Shown: piece after piece, positions 36,301 to 44,106 of the stretch
Numbering within the stretch: the first letter of the stretch is position 1
Layout of the letters: each line of letters starts with the position of its first letter
Assembly (NCBI GenBank): GCA_036507005.1
Contig: DASXQT010000007.1
Location: 1 to 64,000, forward strand
Length of the DNA stretch: 64,000 nucleotides
Reading direction: 5' to 3'
DNA from: WS-2 sp036507005
Lineage (GTDB): Bacteria > Eisenbacteria > RBG-16-71-46
Notes under the pieces: generated by a model
The model's input: the letters and a program-made list of their open reading frames with translations, nothing else
The model's database searches: none
What the model was told of the DNA's origin: nothing
Made by a program: the position numbers and the translations under genes

Positions 36301-36476
36301 TGATGACCACGCTCACCACGGTGCTCGGGCTGCTGCCGATGGCGCTCGGGATCGGCGAGGGCTCCGAGGTCGGCGCCCCGCTCGCGCTCACCATCATGGG
36401 CGGGCTGTCGTTCGCGACCGTGCTCACGCTGGTGGTGATCCCGGTGGTCTACGCCACGCTCGACCGCACGCCGTAG
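33309..36476 (+). CDS. RND efflux pump, first of a tandem pair (HAE1/AcrB-like)
   Basis: The 1055-residue inner-membrane proton-driven transporter starts MRIVDASLKRPVTVLMVTAG and has two repeats, each of six helices and a large periplasmic loop. Conserved stretches are LLPDISYPSL, ALGVGMLVDDSIVVLESIFR with the Asp pair of TM4, VVKNAIMLVDYTNRLRAAGR and RLRPILMTTLTTVLGLLPMA. An extra Ala/Arg-rich cytoplasmic stretch (about 480-545) lies between the halves. Substrate class is not predictable. The second pump begins 11 nt later. Confidence 0.94.
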   Translation: MRIVDASLKRPVTVLMVTAGLVIFGLVAASRLSVDLLPDISYPSLTVRTDLPDAAPGDVEQFVTRPVEEAVGVVPGLVRIHSVSRPGQSEVTMEFASGTRMDLASLAAREKLDLITLPREAKRPAILRFDPSLDPILRVRLAGGGNLQRVRRIAERTLKTDLEGAPGVAAVRVAGGEEEEIQVEVDARRLSAAGLTLADVTQRLGQENVNVAGGSLTEGQAEYLVRVANQFLTPGEMGGIVLASNTEGIVRLSDVATVARGARERDVVARVGKDEAVEIAVFKEGDANTVAVARTVKARLKRLPLPAGMKLITVADQSRFIESSVGSVVEAALIGGLLAILVIFAFLRDLRSTLTISLSIPLSVFATFIAMYRMGLSLNLMSLGGLALGVGMLVDDSIVVLESIFRTREHEPDIRRAASQGTGIVAMAITASTLTTVVVFLPLVFVEGVAGQLIRDQALTVSLSLLASLVVALIVVPTIAAVGGRARREPAPADAAAGEGRRGRWRGLLSWLVFAALFLPRMLVRAVGWIGRRVGPWVDRLFAPVAMLHDRLEAAYPRLIRPALAHRGRVLALAGVGLAAAVAAGVLLPRNLFPSFSQGEFHFDVRLPEGTALHVTDATLERLARTVGDDPRVRFVYTSSGQTNLTEFAGAAREANRGQIAVVLKPNGPRGAEDAIASRLRAALSDVPGLSYEFGRPALLTFKSPVEIEVYTYDLDTLRTLAARVAQRVAAIPGIEDVESSMRIGDPEVQIAFDRERLATLHLDPAQASRLVRNAVQGEAATEFSDVDRKLDVRVRAIENQRSQVTQLASLEVGRNQDRGVPLGAVANISVERGPGEIRRIAQQRAAVVSANLKGRDLGSASHEIEGVLSSLDLPPSARVILAGQNRELGDSFASIRFALLLAIFLVYLVMASQFESLLHPFVIMFTLPLGVIGVVLTLVLTRSTVSVMVLIGVLVLSGIVVKNAIMLVDYTNRLRAAGRPKLDALCEAGSVRLRPILMTTLTTVLGLLPMALGIGEGSEVGAPLALTIMGGLSFATVLTLVVIPVVYATLDRTP

Positions 36477-36486
36477 CGGCCGCGCG

Positions 36487-39400
36487 ATGAACCTGCCGCG
36501 CTGGAGCCTGCGCAACCCCATCACCGCCGGGATGGTGCTGCTGAGCGTGGTGGTGCTGGGGGCGCTCTCCGCCCCGCGCCTGCCGCTCGCGTTCCTGCCC
36601 GAGGTCGAGTTCCCGGGGCTCGAGGTCACGATCCCGTACCCCAACTCGCTCCCCGCCCAGGTCGAGGAGGAGATCACGCGCCCCGCCGAGGAAGCGCTCT
36701 CCACGCTGTCCCGGGTGCGGCGCATCACCTCGTCGTCGTCGGCGAACCAGGCCAACATCTACGTGCAGTTCGACTGGGGCGAGGACATCGGGCCGCTGCG
36801 GGTCGAGGCGCGCGAGAAGCTGGACCGCATCCGCGACCAGCTCCCGGCCGACGTGGACGTGATCCAGATCAACAGCCAGCGCTCCTCGGACATCCCGGTG
36901 CTCGAGTGCCGCGTCTCGGCCGGGCGCGACCTCTCGAACGACTACGAGCTGCTGAACCGCCACATCGCGGATCCCCTGCGCCGCGTGCCGGGCGTGGCCA
37001 AGGTCGAGCTCTACGGGGTCGAGCCGCCGCAGGTGCGGGTCGACTTCCAGCTCGCCGGGCTCGAGCGCCACCGGCTCTCGGCCGGCGAGGTGCTGGACCG
37101 GGTCGAGGCCGCGAGCCGCAGCCAGAGCGCGGGCCGGCTCCATCCCGGGGACGAGACCTGGCCGCTCAGGGTGGTGAACCAGTTCGCGAGCCTGGAGGAG
37201 ATCCGCGCCCTGCCGCTCGATGCCCGCGGTCTCAAGCTCGGCGACGTCGCCACCGTCGCGATGGCGGAGCCCGACCTCGACTACGGCCGCCACCTCGACG
37301 AGGCGAGGGCGATCGGGCTCAACGTGATCAAGGAGTCGGGCGCCAACACCGTCGAGGTCGCGCGCCGCGCCCGCAAGGTGCTGGAAGAGATCGGGCGCGA
37401 CCCGCAGCTCCAGGGGATCCGCGTCCTCACCTTCACCGACCAGGGCGACGAGATCGAGAACTCGATCAGCGGCCTGCTCAAGTCCGGCATGATCGGCGGG
37501 GCGCTCGCCATCGTGATCCTGTTCGTGTTCCTGCGGAGCTGGGTGACCACGCTGGTCGTCGGCCTCGCCATCCCGTTCTCGCTTCTGGCGGCCGCGGCGC
37601 TGCTCCACTTCACCGGGCGCACGCTCAACATCCTCTCGATGATGGGGCTGATGCTCGCGGTCGGGATGCTGGTGGACAACGCGGTCGTAGTGCTCGAGAG
37701 CATCTTCCGCCACCGCCAGCGGGGGCTCGGGGCCCTGCGCGCCTCGCTCGTCGGCTCGCGCGAGGTGACGGCCGCGGTGGTGTGCTCGACCGCGACCTCG
37801 ATCATCGTGTTCCTGCCGCTCGTGCTCGGCGGCCGCACCGAGATCTCGACCTGGATCGGCGAGGTGGGGCGCACCATCATCTTCACGCTCCTGTGCTCGC
37901 TGTTCCTGTCGCTCACGGCGATCCCGCTCGCCCTGGGGCGCGTGCTGCCGGCCCGTCCCGTGCCCCACACCCGGCTGGTGGCGGCGATCGCCTCGTTCCA
38001 CCAGCGCGTGCTCCACTGGACGCTCGCCCACCGCCCCGCGACCGTGGGGATCGCCCTGCTGGTCGTGGTGAGCGCGGGACTCGCCTTCACCCGGGTGGAC
38101 AAGAGCGCCTTCACCGCGAGCAAGGTCGAGGCCGTGCGCCTCGAGTACGAGTTTGCGGACAACCTCAACCACGGTGAGGTCGAGCGGGTGGTGGCGAAGA
38201 TGGAGCGCTGGATGACCGCGCGCAAGGACTCGCTCCACCTCAAGTACACCTATTCCTACTTCACCAACAACTACGCGTTCACCCGCGCCTACATGCTCCC
38301 GGCCTACGCCAACGACGAGGGTGCGTCCAAGGTGCGCAAGCTCCTGCGCGAGCGCCTCCCGGAGCTGGCGGGCGTCAAGATCAAGTTCGACGACCGCGAG
38401 GGGGGCGGGAACAGCGGACCGTCGCAGGTCAGCGTGCGCGTCTTCGGCCCGCCCGGCGAGCGCCTCGAGGAGCTGGCCGCCGAGGTCGCGCGTCGCATGG
38501 GCCTGGTCCCGGACGTGAGCGACGTGAACGTCGGGGGCCAGAAGGGCAGCCAGGAGCTGGAGCTGGTGGTGGACCGCGACCGGGCGGCGCGCTGCGGGCT
38601 TCCCACCTCGCAGGTGGCGGGCGCCGTGGCGCTGTTCTTCCGCGGACGGCCGCTGGCGCGCTACCGCGGCCCCGAGGGCGAGGTGCAGGTGGTGGCGCGG
38701 CTCTCGGCCGAGGATCGCTCGAGCCGCGAACGGCTGCGCGAGCTGACGCTCGCCTCTGCCGGCGGCCCGGTGCCGCTCGGCGCGGTCACCGACTTCCGGG
38801 TGGTGCGCACGCCGCAGTCGATCGAGCGCCAGCAGCGCCATTCGGTGCGCACGGTGAACGCGAGCTGCGATCCCAAGAAGGCCGGCCAGACCCGCAAGAA
38901 CATCTCGCGCGAGCTGAACGCCATGAGCCTGCCGACCGGCTACTGGTGGTCCTACGGGCAGGGCTTCGAGGAGGAGGACGCGACGCAGAAGGAGATGCTG
39001 GTGAACCTGCTCCTGGCGCTGATGCTGGTCTACCTGGTGATGGCGAGCCTGTTCGAGTCGCTGCTCCACCCGTTCGCGATCATGCTCGCGCTGCCCTTCG
39101 CGTTCGTCGGGATCGCGTGGATGTGCCTGCTCACCGGCTCGCCGTTCAACATCATGGCGCAGATCGGGCTCCTGATCCTGGTCGGGATCGTGGTGAACAA
39201 CGGCATCGTGCTGATCTACCACGTGCACCAGCTTAGGGAGCGCGGCTTCGACCGCCGCCACGCGATCCTGGACGCCTCGCGCGACCGGCTGCGGCCCATC
39301 CTGATGACCACCCTCACCACCATCCTGGGGCTGTTTCCGCTCGCCTTCGGCCGCGAGCACGTGGGCGACGTGCTCTACTTCCCGCTGGCGCGCACCGTGA

Positions 39401-39522
39401 TCGGCGGCCTGGCCGCGGCCACGGTGCTCACGCTGGTGCTCGTGCCCTGCCTCTACACGCTGCTCGAGGACGGCGCGCAGCTGATCGGCCGGGTCTGGAA
39501 GCTGGGACCGGGGAGGGCCTGA
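36487..39522 (+). CDS. RND efflux pump, second of a tandem pair
   Basis: The 1011-residue protein begins MNLPRWSLRNPITAGMVLLS and has AVGMLVDNAVVVLESIFRHR in the first half and GIVVNNGIVLIYHVHQLRER with RLRPILMTTLTTILGLFPLA in the second. TM4 reads VDNA where the first pump has VDDS, so one of the two proton-relay Asp residues is replaced by Asn. Two different pumps behind one fusion protein resemble MdtABC, where MdtB and MdtC form a mixed trimer with one mainly driving proton flux. The last 40 codons are duplicated at 40308 beyond a toxin-antitoxin insert. Confidence 0.93.
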   Translation: MNLPRWSLRNPITAGMVLLSVVVLGALSAPRLPLAFLPEVEFPGLEVTIPYPNSLPAQVEEEITRPAEEALSTLSRVRRITSSSSANQANIYVQFDWGEDIGPLRVEAREKLDRIRDQLPADVDVIQINSQRSSDIPVLECRVSAGRDLSNDYELLNRHIADPLRRVPGVAKVELYGVEPPQVRVDFQLAGLERHRLSAGEVLDRVEAASRSQSAGRLHPGDETWPLRVVNQFASLEEIRALPLDARGLKLGDVATVAMAEPDLDYGRHLDEARAIGLNVIKESGANTVEVARRARKVLEEIGRDPQLQGIRVLTFTDQGDEIENSISGLLKSGMIGGALAIVILFVFLRSWVTTLVVGLAIPFSLLAAAALLHFTGRTLNILSMMGLMLAVGMLVDNAVVVLESIFRHRQRGLGALRASLVGSREVTAAVVCSTATSIIVFLPLVLGGRTEISTWIGEVGRTIIFTLLCSLFLSLTAIPLALGRVLPARPVPHTRLVAAIASFHQRVLHWTLAHRPATVGIALLVVVSAGLAFTRVDKSAFTASKVEAVRLEYEFADNLNHGEVERVVAKMERWMTARKDSLHLKYTYSYFTNNYAFTRAYMLPAYANDEGASKVRKLLRERLPELAGVKIKFDDREGGGNSGPSQVSVRVFGPPGERLEELAAEVARRMGLVPDVSDVNVGGQKGSQELELVVDRDRAARCGLPTSQVAGAVALFFRGRPLARYRGPEGEVQVVARLSAEDRSSRERLRELTLASAGGPVPLGAVTDFRVVRTPQSIERQQRHSVRTVNASCDPKKAGQTRKNISRELNAMSLPTGYWWSYGQGFEEEDATQKEMLVNLLLALMLVYLVMASLFESLLHPFAIMLALPFAFVGIAWMCLLTGSPFNIMAQIGLLILVGIVVNNGIVLIYHVHQLRERGFDRRHAILDASRDRLRPILMTTLTTILGLFPLAFGREHVGDVLYFPLARTVIGGLAAATVLTLVLVPCLYTLLEDGAQLIGRVWKLGPGRA

Positions 39523-39580
39523 GCGCGGGCCGTCCGGCCGGCGCGGCTCGTAACGCCCGGCCGGTCGCCGCTCGGGCCGT
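39403..39580 (+). repeat. 178-bp direct repeat, copy A (3' end of the second RND gene)
   Basis: It matches 40308-40485 at 174 of 178 positions without gaps. It holds the last 39 codons and stop of the RND gene plus 58 nt of downstream sequence. The 727 nt between the copies hold only a DUF433/DUF5615 toxin-antitoxin module. Confidence 0.92.
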
Positions 39581-39622
39581 CGGGGCGGCGTCAGGCCTGC
39601 GACCGTCCGCCGGAGGAGAAGC

Positions 39623-39997
39623 TCAGAGCCCCAACGCAAGCGGCCTCGGCGACTCACGAACTCGCCAGGCCCGCCGGCCGATGACGCTGAAGGCCCCCAG
39701 CAATCTCTGGCCCTCTTCCGAGACCAGGGTCAGCACGCGGGCGCCCTTCTCCTCTGCGTTCAGTCCCGGGAGCCGAAGCAGGACGACACCGGCCAGGGTG
39801 GACCGTCGGCGGAAGCAGACGGCCGCGAAATCCTTGTCCGCCGTGAGCAGGAGAGCGCCACCTGACTCCGCATAGCGGAAGACCTGCTCGTCTTCGGCAC
39901 CCGGTGACGCCTCGGCGACGTACAGAACGTCGTGCCCGGCCGCCCGAAGGCGCTCGACGACGACGGACTCAATGTTCTCGTCTGCAACCCAGTTCAC
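39623..39997 (-). CDS. PIN-like toxin, DUF5615 family
   Basis: The 124-residue protein has the DUF5615 pattern of VapC45-like PIN ribonucleases: NWVADENIESVVVERLRAAG with the first acidic residues, HDVLYVAE, DEQVFRYAESGGALLLTADK followed by DF, and VVLLRLPGL. The acidic residues Asp6, Glu7, Asp54 and Asp56 region would hold the catalytic metal. The GTG start overlaps the stop of the upstream DUF433 gene, the usual antitoxin-toxin pair. It lies within an insert bracketed by 178-bp repeats. Confidence 0.88.
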   Translation of the reverse strand: MNWVADENIESVVVERLRAAGHDVLYVAEASPGAEDEQVFRYAESGGALLLTADKDFAAVCFRRRSTLAGVVLLRLPGLNAEEKGARVLTLVSEEGQRLLGAFSVIGRRAWRVRESPRPLALGL

Positions 39998-40230
39998 GAC
40001 TCCGCGTCATGCTGGGGGCGGGTCTCTCCGTTGCGCAGGATGCGCGCGGCATAGGCGAGCGCCGCCAGGATCGATCGCCGGGTGAGGCGCGGATGGGAGG
40101 CCAGCAGGTCTTCGAACGACCGGCCAGCGCCGAGTTCCTCCAGAATGTGCTCGACGGTCACGCGGGTGCCCGCGACGACCGGCTTGCCCATCATGATCTT
40201 GGGGTCGACGATGATCAGGTCCTGGTCCAT
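39994..40230 (-). CDS. DUF433 family antitoxin (VapB45-like)
   Basis: The 78-residue protein matches DUF433: IIVDPKIMMGKPVVAGTRVT followed by VEHILEELGAGRSFEDLLAS and HPRLTRRSILAALAYAA. The family has a helix-turn-helix-like fold and acts as antitoxin and autorepressor to the adjacent DUF5615 toxin. ATG 40230 is preceded by GGAGAG; the longer frame to 40266 is unlikely. It is encoded first, with a GTGA overlap to the toxin gene. Confidence 0.9.
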   Translation of the reverse strand: MDQDLIIVDPKIMMGKPVVAGTRVTVEHILEELGAGRSFEDLLASHPRLTRRSILAALAYAARILRNGETRPQHDAES

Positions 40231-40307
40231 GGCTGGCTCTCCGCCGCGGCGCGTCCGTCCGCGCATTCCGGCGCGAGGACCCTATGGCTGGGAGCGGAGC
40301 GAATCAA

Positions 40308-40485
40308 GGCGGCCTGGCCGCGGCCACCGGGCTCACGCTGGTGCTCGTGCCCTGCCTCTACACGCTGCTCGAGGACGGCGCGGAGCTGATCGGCCGGGTC
40401 TGGAAGCTGGGACCGGGGAGGGCCTGAGCGCGGGCCGTCCGGCCGGCGCGGCTCGTAACGCCCGGCCGGCCGCCGCTCGGGCCGT
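40308..40485 (+). repeat. 178-bp direct repeat, copy B (orphan RND 3' end)
   Basis: It carries a translatable copy of the RND C-terminus (LTLVLVPCLYTLLEDGAELI, then the same last residues and TGA) with no start or upstream gene. Four substitutions separate it from copy A. It abuts the promoter of the BNR protein and marks the right end of the insert. The rest of the gap 40231-40545 holds no gene. Confidence 0.92.
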
Positions 40486-40510
40486 TCCCGCCGGGCGGCG
40501 CGGCACCCGG

Positions 40511-40539
40511 ATGACGGGCGCACCGGCTTCGGCTAGTGT
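40511..40539 (+). promoter_or_regulatory. Putative leaderless promoter of the BNR-repeat gene
   Basis: ATGACG (40511-40516), 17-nt spacer and TAGTGT (40534-40539). The GTG start is 6 nt after the -10 box, and there is no ribosome-binding site. Confidence 0.5.
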
Positions 40540-40545
40540 CGCGAC

Positions 40546-41805
40546 GTGACGCGCCCCTCCGCCACCCTGCTCGCCGCCTGCGCCGCGCTCGCGTGCGCTT
40601 CGCCCGCGCGGGCCCGCAAGCTCGATCCGCTCCTCGGCACCGTGGACACGCTCTCCTCGCCCGCCGCACCCGGGAGCGGCGAGCCGCACCTGTCGCGCTC
40701 TCGCGAGGGCCAGGTGTGGATGAGCTGGATCGAGCCGCGCGCGGGCGGAGGCAACGCGCTCGAGGTGGCGCGGCTCACGGACCAGACCTGGGGCGCGCCG
40801 CTCACCGTCGCTGCGGGCGACTCGTTCATCGTCAACTGGGCGGATCGCCCGAGCGTGGTGGCGCTGGGCGGGGGCCGCCTCGCGGCCCACTGGCTCGTGA
40901 AGGCCGGCCCGGGGCCCGAGTCGTCCCGGATCCTCATGGCGTTCTCGAACGACGAGGGGCGCACCTGGGGCAAGCCCACCCGACCCCACCGCGACTCGGA
41001 TCCGGTCCAGCACGGGTTCGTCTCGATGATCCCCGAGATGGACGGGGTGCGGGCGATCTGGCTCGACGGGCGCAACTTCGTGAACTGGGTCCCGCCCAAG
41101 GACCCAGACTCGGAGGAGGAGGCGCACAAGCCGGGCCCGGACATGACGATGCGCACCGCGCTGGTCCACGCCGACGGATCGCTCACGGACGAGTTCGAGC
41201 TCGACGGGCGGGTGTGCGACTGCTGCCCCACCGCCGCGGTCCTGCTCACCCACGGGCTCCTGATCGCGTACCGCGACCGCGGGCCCGAGGAGGAGCGCGA
41301 CATCGCGCTCATCCAGCGCATGGACGCGAAGTGGAGCGGGAGCTATCCGCTGCACGCGGACGGCTGGAAGATCGCGGGGTGCCCGGTGAACGGCCCGGCC
41401 TTGGACGCCGCGCCCGAGAACGTCGCGGCCGCCTGGTACACCGAGGCGGGCGACACCATCCGGGTGCTGGCCGCGATCTCCGACGACCTCGGGGGGAGCT
41501 TCGGCGCCCCGGTGCGGGTGGACGAGGGGTCGGCGATCGGGCGCGTGGACGTCTCCCTGCTGGAGGACGGCTCGGCGCTCGTGCTGTGGCTCGAGACCAA
41601 GGGCTCCAGGGCGCAGATCCTCGCGCGCCGCGTGGCCCGGGACGGATCGCGGTCGCCGCCGGTCAAGATCGCCGATACGGATCCCTGGCGGACGAGCGGC
41701 GTGCCGCGCATGCTGCGCGAGGGCAAGCGCATGATCTTCGTCTGGACCGAGGCCGGCTACCCCTCGCACCTGCGCGTGGCGGCCGCCCGGCTCGGCGCGC
41801 GCTGA
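40546..41805 (+). CDS. Secreted BNR/Asp-box repeat protein, sialidase-like fold
   Basis: The 419-residue protein starts with a signal peptide (LLAACAALACASPARA, cut before RKLD). Asp-box repeats occur as SNDEGRTWGKP and DDLGGSFGAPV, placing it in the six-bladed sialidase/BNR superfamily. A CDCCPTA motif (about residue 223) with paired Cys is characteristic of a subgroup of uncharacterised exported BNR proteins. The Arg triad of true sialidases is not evident, so enzymatic activity is doubtful. It is probably periplasmic or secreted and monocistronic. Confidence 0.72.
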   Translation: MTRPSATLLAACAALACASPARARKLDPLLGTVDTLSSPAAPGSGEPHLSRSREGQVWMSWIEPRAGGGNALEVARLTDQTWGAPLTVAAGDSFIVNWADRPSVVALGGGRLAAHWLVKAGPGPESSRILMAFSNDEGRTWGKPTRPHRDSDPVQHGFVSMIPEMDGVRAIWLDGRNFVNWVPPKDPDSEEEAHKPGPDMTMRTALVHADGSLTDEFELDGRVCDCCPTAAVLLTHGLLIAYRDRGPEEERDIALIQRMDAKWSGSYPLHADGWKIAGCPVNGPALDAAPENVAAAWYTEAGDTIRVLAAISDDLGGSFGAPVRVDEGSAIGRVDVSLLEDGSALVLWLETKGSRAQILARRVARDGSRSPPVKIADTDPWRTSGVPRMLREGKRMIFVWTEAGYPSHLRVAAARLGAR

Positions 41806-41812
41806 AGCGCCG

Positions 41813-42922
41813 CTACTCCCAGCGGAACCAGCGCAGGGCGGCGTAGAAGCACACGAGCCCCCAGGCGACGAGCATCCCCATCGCCGGGGCGACCGCCCCA
41901 AGGCCCGCGCCCTCGTTCATGATCGCGCGCAGCGCGTTGTTGACCAGGGTCAGCGGCAGCGCCTGGATCAGCGGCTGGATCGCGGCGGGGAAGCGCTCGG
42001 AGGAGAAGAAGGTGCCCGAGAGCAGCCACATCGGGAGCTGCACGACGTTCATGAGCCCCGAGACCGCCTCGATGGTGCGCGCGCGCATCGCGACCAGCAG
42101 GCCGATCGCCGAGAAGGCGATCGTGCCGAGCACGGTGACGAGTGTGAAGGCGAGCCACGACCCGCGCACCGCGGTGCCGAACGCCAGCGCGCCGAACCCC
42201 AGGATCACGCCCACCTCGAGCACCAGCCACACCATGCGCGCCAGCATCAGGGCGAGCAGGAAGTCGCCGCGCCTCATGGGCGTGGCGGTCAGGCGCCGCA
42301 GCAGCTTCTGCTGCCGCCAGTTCGCGATCGCGAAGCCCAGCCCCCACATCCCGGTGCCGAGCAGGTTCAAGCCGATCAGGCCGGGGAGCAGGAAGTCGAT
42401 GTAGCGGCTGCCCGGCCTCACCACGTCCACGGCGCGCGGCCGGGCGACGTCCACGCGGCCCGCGGCGCGCTCGAGGGCGTCGGCGGTCGCGAGCCGCGCG
42501 AGCCGCGACTCCGGGCGCGTGGGGTCGGACACCAGCTCCGGGGGCCCGGCGGCGCCGGCGCGCACCAGCACCGCGACCTTCCCGCGGCGCAGCGCCGCGT
42601 CCGCCTCGGCCGGCGCGATCGGCACGACCTCGAGGTCGCTCGAGCGCGCGAGCGCGGCGGCGATCTCCGCGGCCCGCGGCCCCTGCTCGACTCCGACTCG
42701 CGAGCGCGGCGCGCCCGAGGTCCGGAACGCGATCCCGAGCGCCAGCGCCATCAGGACCGGGAACGCGAACACCCAGAACGCCACCTCGGGCTCGCGCATG
42801 AACGAGAGCACGCGCGCGCGCGTGAGCTGCCACAGCGGGCTGCGCGCGAGCGCGCGGCGTGCGGTGCCGTTGCGGGACCCGGCCTCGCGCGCCGCGGTCG
42901 CTCCCGTCACGCCCTCACTCAT
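41813..42922 (-). CDS. ABC-2 type transporter permease
   Basis: The 369-residue inner-membrane protein has an N-terminal helix (EVAFWVFAFPVLMALALGIA), a periplasmic domain of about 150 residues and a C-terminal five-helix block including LLPGLIGLNLLGTGMWGLGF and MNVVQLPMWLLSGTFFSSER. It ends LPLTLVNNALRAIM and a final helix. This is the ABC-2 (DrrB/YhhJ-like) exporter permease. It overlaps the upstream ATPase gene by 8 nt. The substrate (drug, lipid or polysaccharide) is unknown. Confidence 0.92.
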   Translation of the reverse strand: MSEGVTGATAAREAGSRNGTARRALARSPLWQLTRARVLSFMREPEVAFWVFAFPVLMALALGIAFRTSGAPRSRVGVEQGPRAAEIAAALARSSDLEVVPIAPAEADAALRRGKVAVLVRAGAAGPPELVSDPTRPESRLARLATADALERAAGRVDVARPRAVDVVRPGSRYIDFLLPGLIGLNLLGTGMWGLGFAIANWRQQKLLRRLTATPMRRGDFLLALMLARMVWLVLEVGVILGFGALAFGTAVRGSWLAFTLVTVLGTIAFSAIGLLVAMRARTIEAVSGLMNVVQLPMWLLSGTFFSSERFPAAIQPLIQALPLTLVNNALRAIMNEGAGLGAVAPAMGMLVAWGLVCFYAALRWFRWE

Positions 42923-43874
42923 CGCGCAGCGTCCGGCCGGTGAGGCTCACGAACACGTCCTCGAGCGTGGCGTGGTGGGTGGCGAGCTGCTGGAGCGCCG
43001 CTCCCTGGCGCGCGAGCTCGGCGAGCAGGGCGGGAATCGAGACGTGGGGCTCGCGCACGATCAGGGCGAACGCGTTGCCCTCGCGCCGCGCCTGGCTCAC
43101 GCCGGGAAGTCCCGACACCGGGGTGAGGTCGAGCGTCCCTTCGACTGCGAACTCCACCACGTGGTCGGCGCCCAGGGTGGCGATCAGCGCGGCCGGCGTG
43201 TCGAGCGCCAGGATGCGCCCGTGGTCCATGATCGCCACCCGGTCGCACAGCCGCTCGGCCTCCTCCATGTAGTGGGTGGTGAGGAGCACGGTCCCGCCGC
43301 CGCGCCGGAAGACGGCGACCAGGTCCCACACCTGGCGCCGGGACTGCGGGTCGAGGCCGGTGGTGGGCTCGTCCAGGAACAGCACCTCGGGCTCGTTCAC
43401 CAGCGCCACCGCGAGCGAGAGCCGCTGGCGTTGGCCGCCGGAGAGCTTGCTCACCCAGGCGTCGCGCTTCTCCTCGAGCTGCACGGTGCGGATCACGTCC
43501 TCCGGATCCGGCCCGCGGCGGTAGAAGCTGCGAAACAGCTCGACCGTCTCGATCACCGACAGCTTGTCCTGGAACTTGGCCTCCTGGAGCTGGATCCCGA
43601 GCCGCTCGCGCAGCGCGCGATCGCGTCCGTCGCCCCGTCCCCAGGGCTCGCCCAGCACCCGCACCTCGCCCTCGTCGGCGGGGGTGAGCCCCTCCAGGAT
43701 CTCGATGGTCGTGGTCTTGCCTGCCCCGTTGGGGCCGAGCAGCCCGAAGCACTCGCCGGACCTGACCTCGAGGTCGAGGTGGTCGACCGCGAGCACCTTG
43801 GGGTAGCGCTTGACCAGGGCGCGGCAGGCGAGCGTAAGGCTCGTTTTCGCGTCGGGCATCGAAAGTCCGGGCAT
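42915..43874 (-). CDS. ABC transporter ATP-binding protein (DrrA-like)
   Basis: The roughly 319-residue ATPase has Walker A GPNGAGKTTT, the Q-loop LGIQLQEAKF, signature LSGGQRQRLSLAVAL, Walker B VLFLDEPTTGLDP and the switch His in LLTTHYMEEAERLCDRVAI. A C-terminal regulatory extension of about 90 residues is typical of ABC-2 exporters. Three in-frame ATGs are available (43889, 43874, 43859). I chose the middle one because a possible TTGCGC/CTAATG promoter overlaps the first. It drives the permease encoded downstream. Confidence 0.92.
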   Translation of the reverse strand: MPGLSMPDAKTSLTLACRALVKRYPKVLAVDHLDLEVRSGECFGLLGPNGAGKTTTIEILEGLTPADEGEVRVLGEPWGRGDGRDRALRERLGIQLQEAKFQDKLSVIETVELFRSFYRRGPDPEDVIRTVQLEEKRDAWVSKLSGGQRQRLSLAVALVNEPEVLFLDEPTTGLDPQSRRQVWDLVAVFRRGGGTVLLTTHYMEEAERLCDRVAIMDHGRILALDTPAALIATLGADHVVEFAVEGTLDLTPVSGLPGVSQARREGNAFALIVREPHVSIPALLAELARQGAALQQLATHHATLEDVFVSLTGRTLRDE

Positions 43875-44106
43875 GGAAGTGCCGAACATTAGTGAGCCGC
43901 GGGAGCGGTGCGCAACTCACCGCCCGGAGCGCCGGGCGCGCGATTCGTGCTAACCTCGGTCGCCGAGCCGGTGACGGGGAGCGCCGCCCGGGCGCCGCAG
44001 CTTCGCGCGGCGCTTGGAATTGCGGCCCGGGGCCGGCCCGGGAGGCGGCCCGGCAGGGCTCGCGGCCGGGGACCCCGCGCCCAACACTCGAATCCCAGGG
44101 AGACGG

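Noticed and set aside
40308..40439. Copy B of the RND C-terminus as a small gene
   Set aside because: It has no plausible start or ribosome site and is a diverged duplicate, so it is annotated as a repeat.
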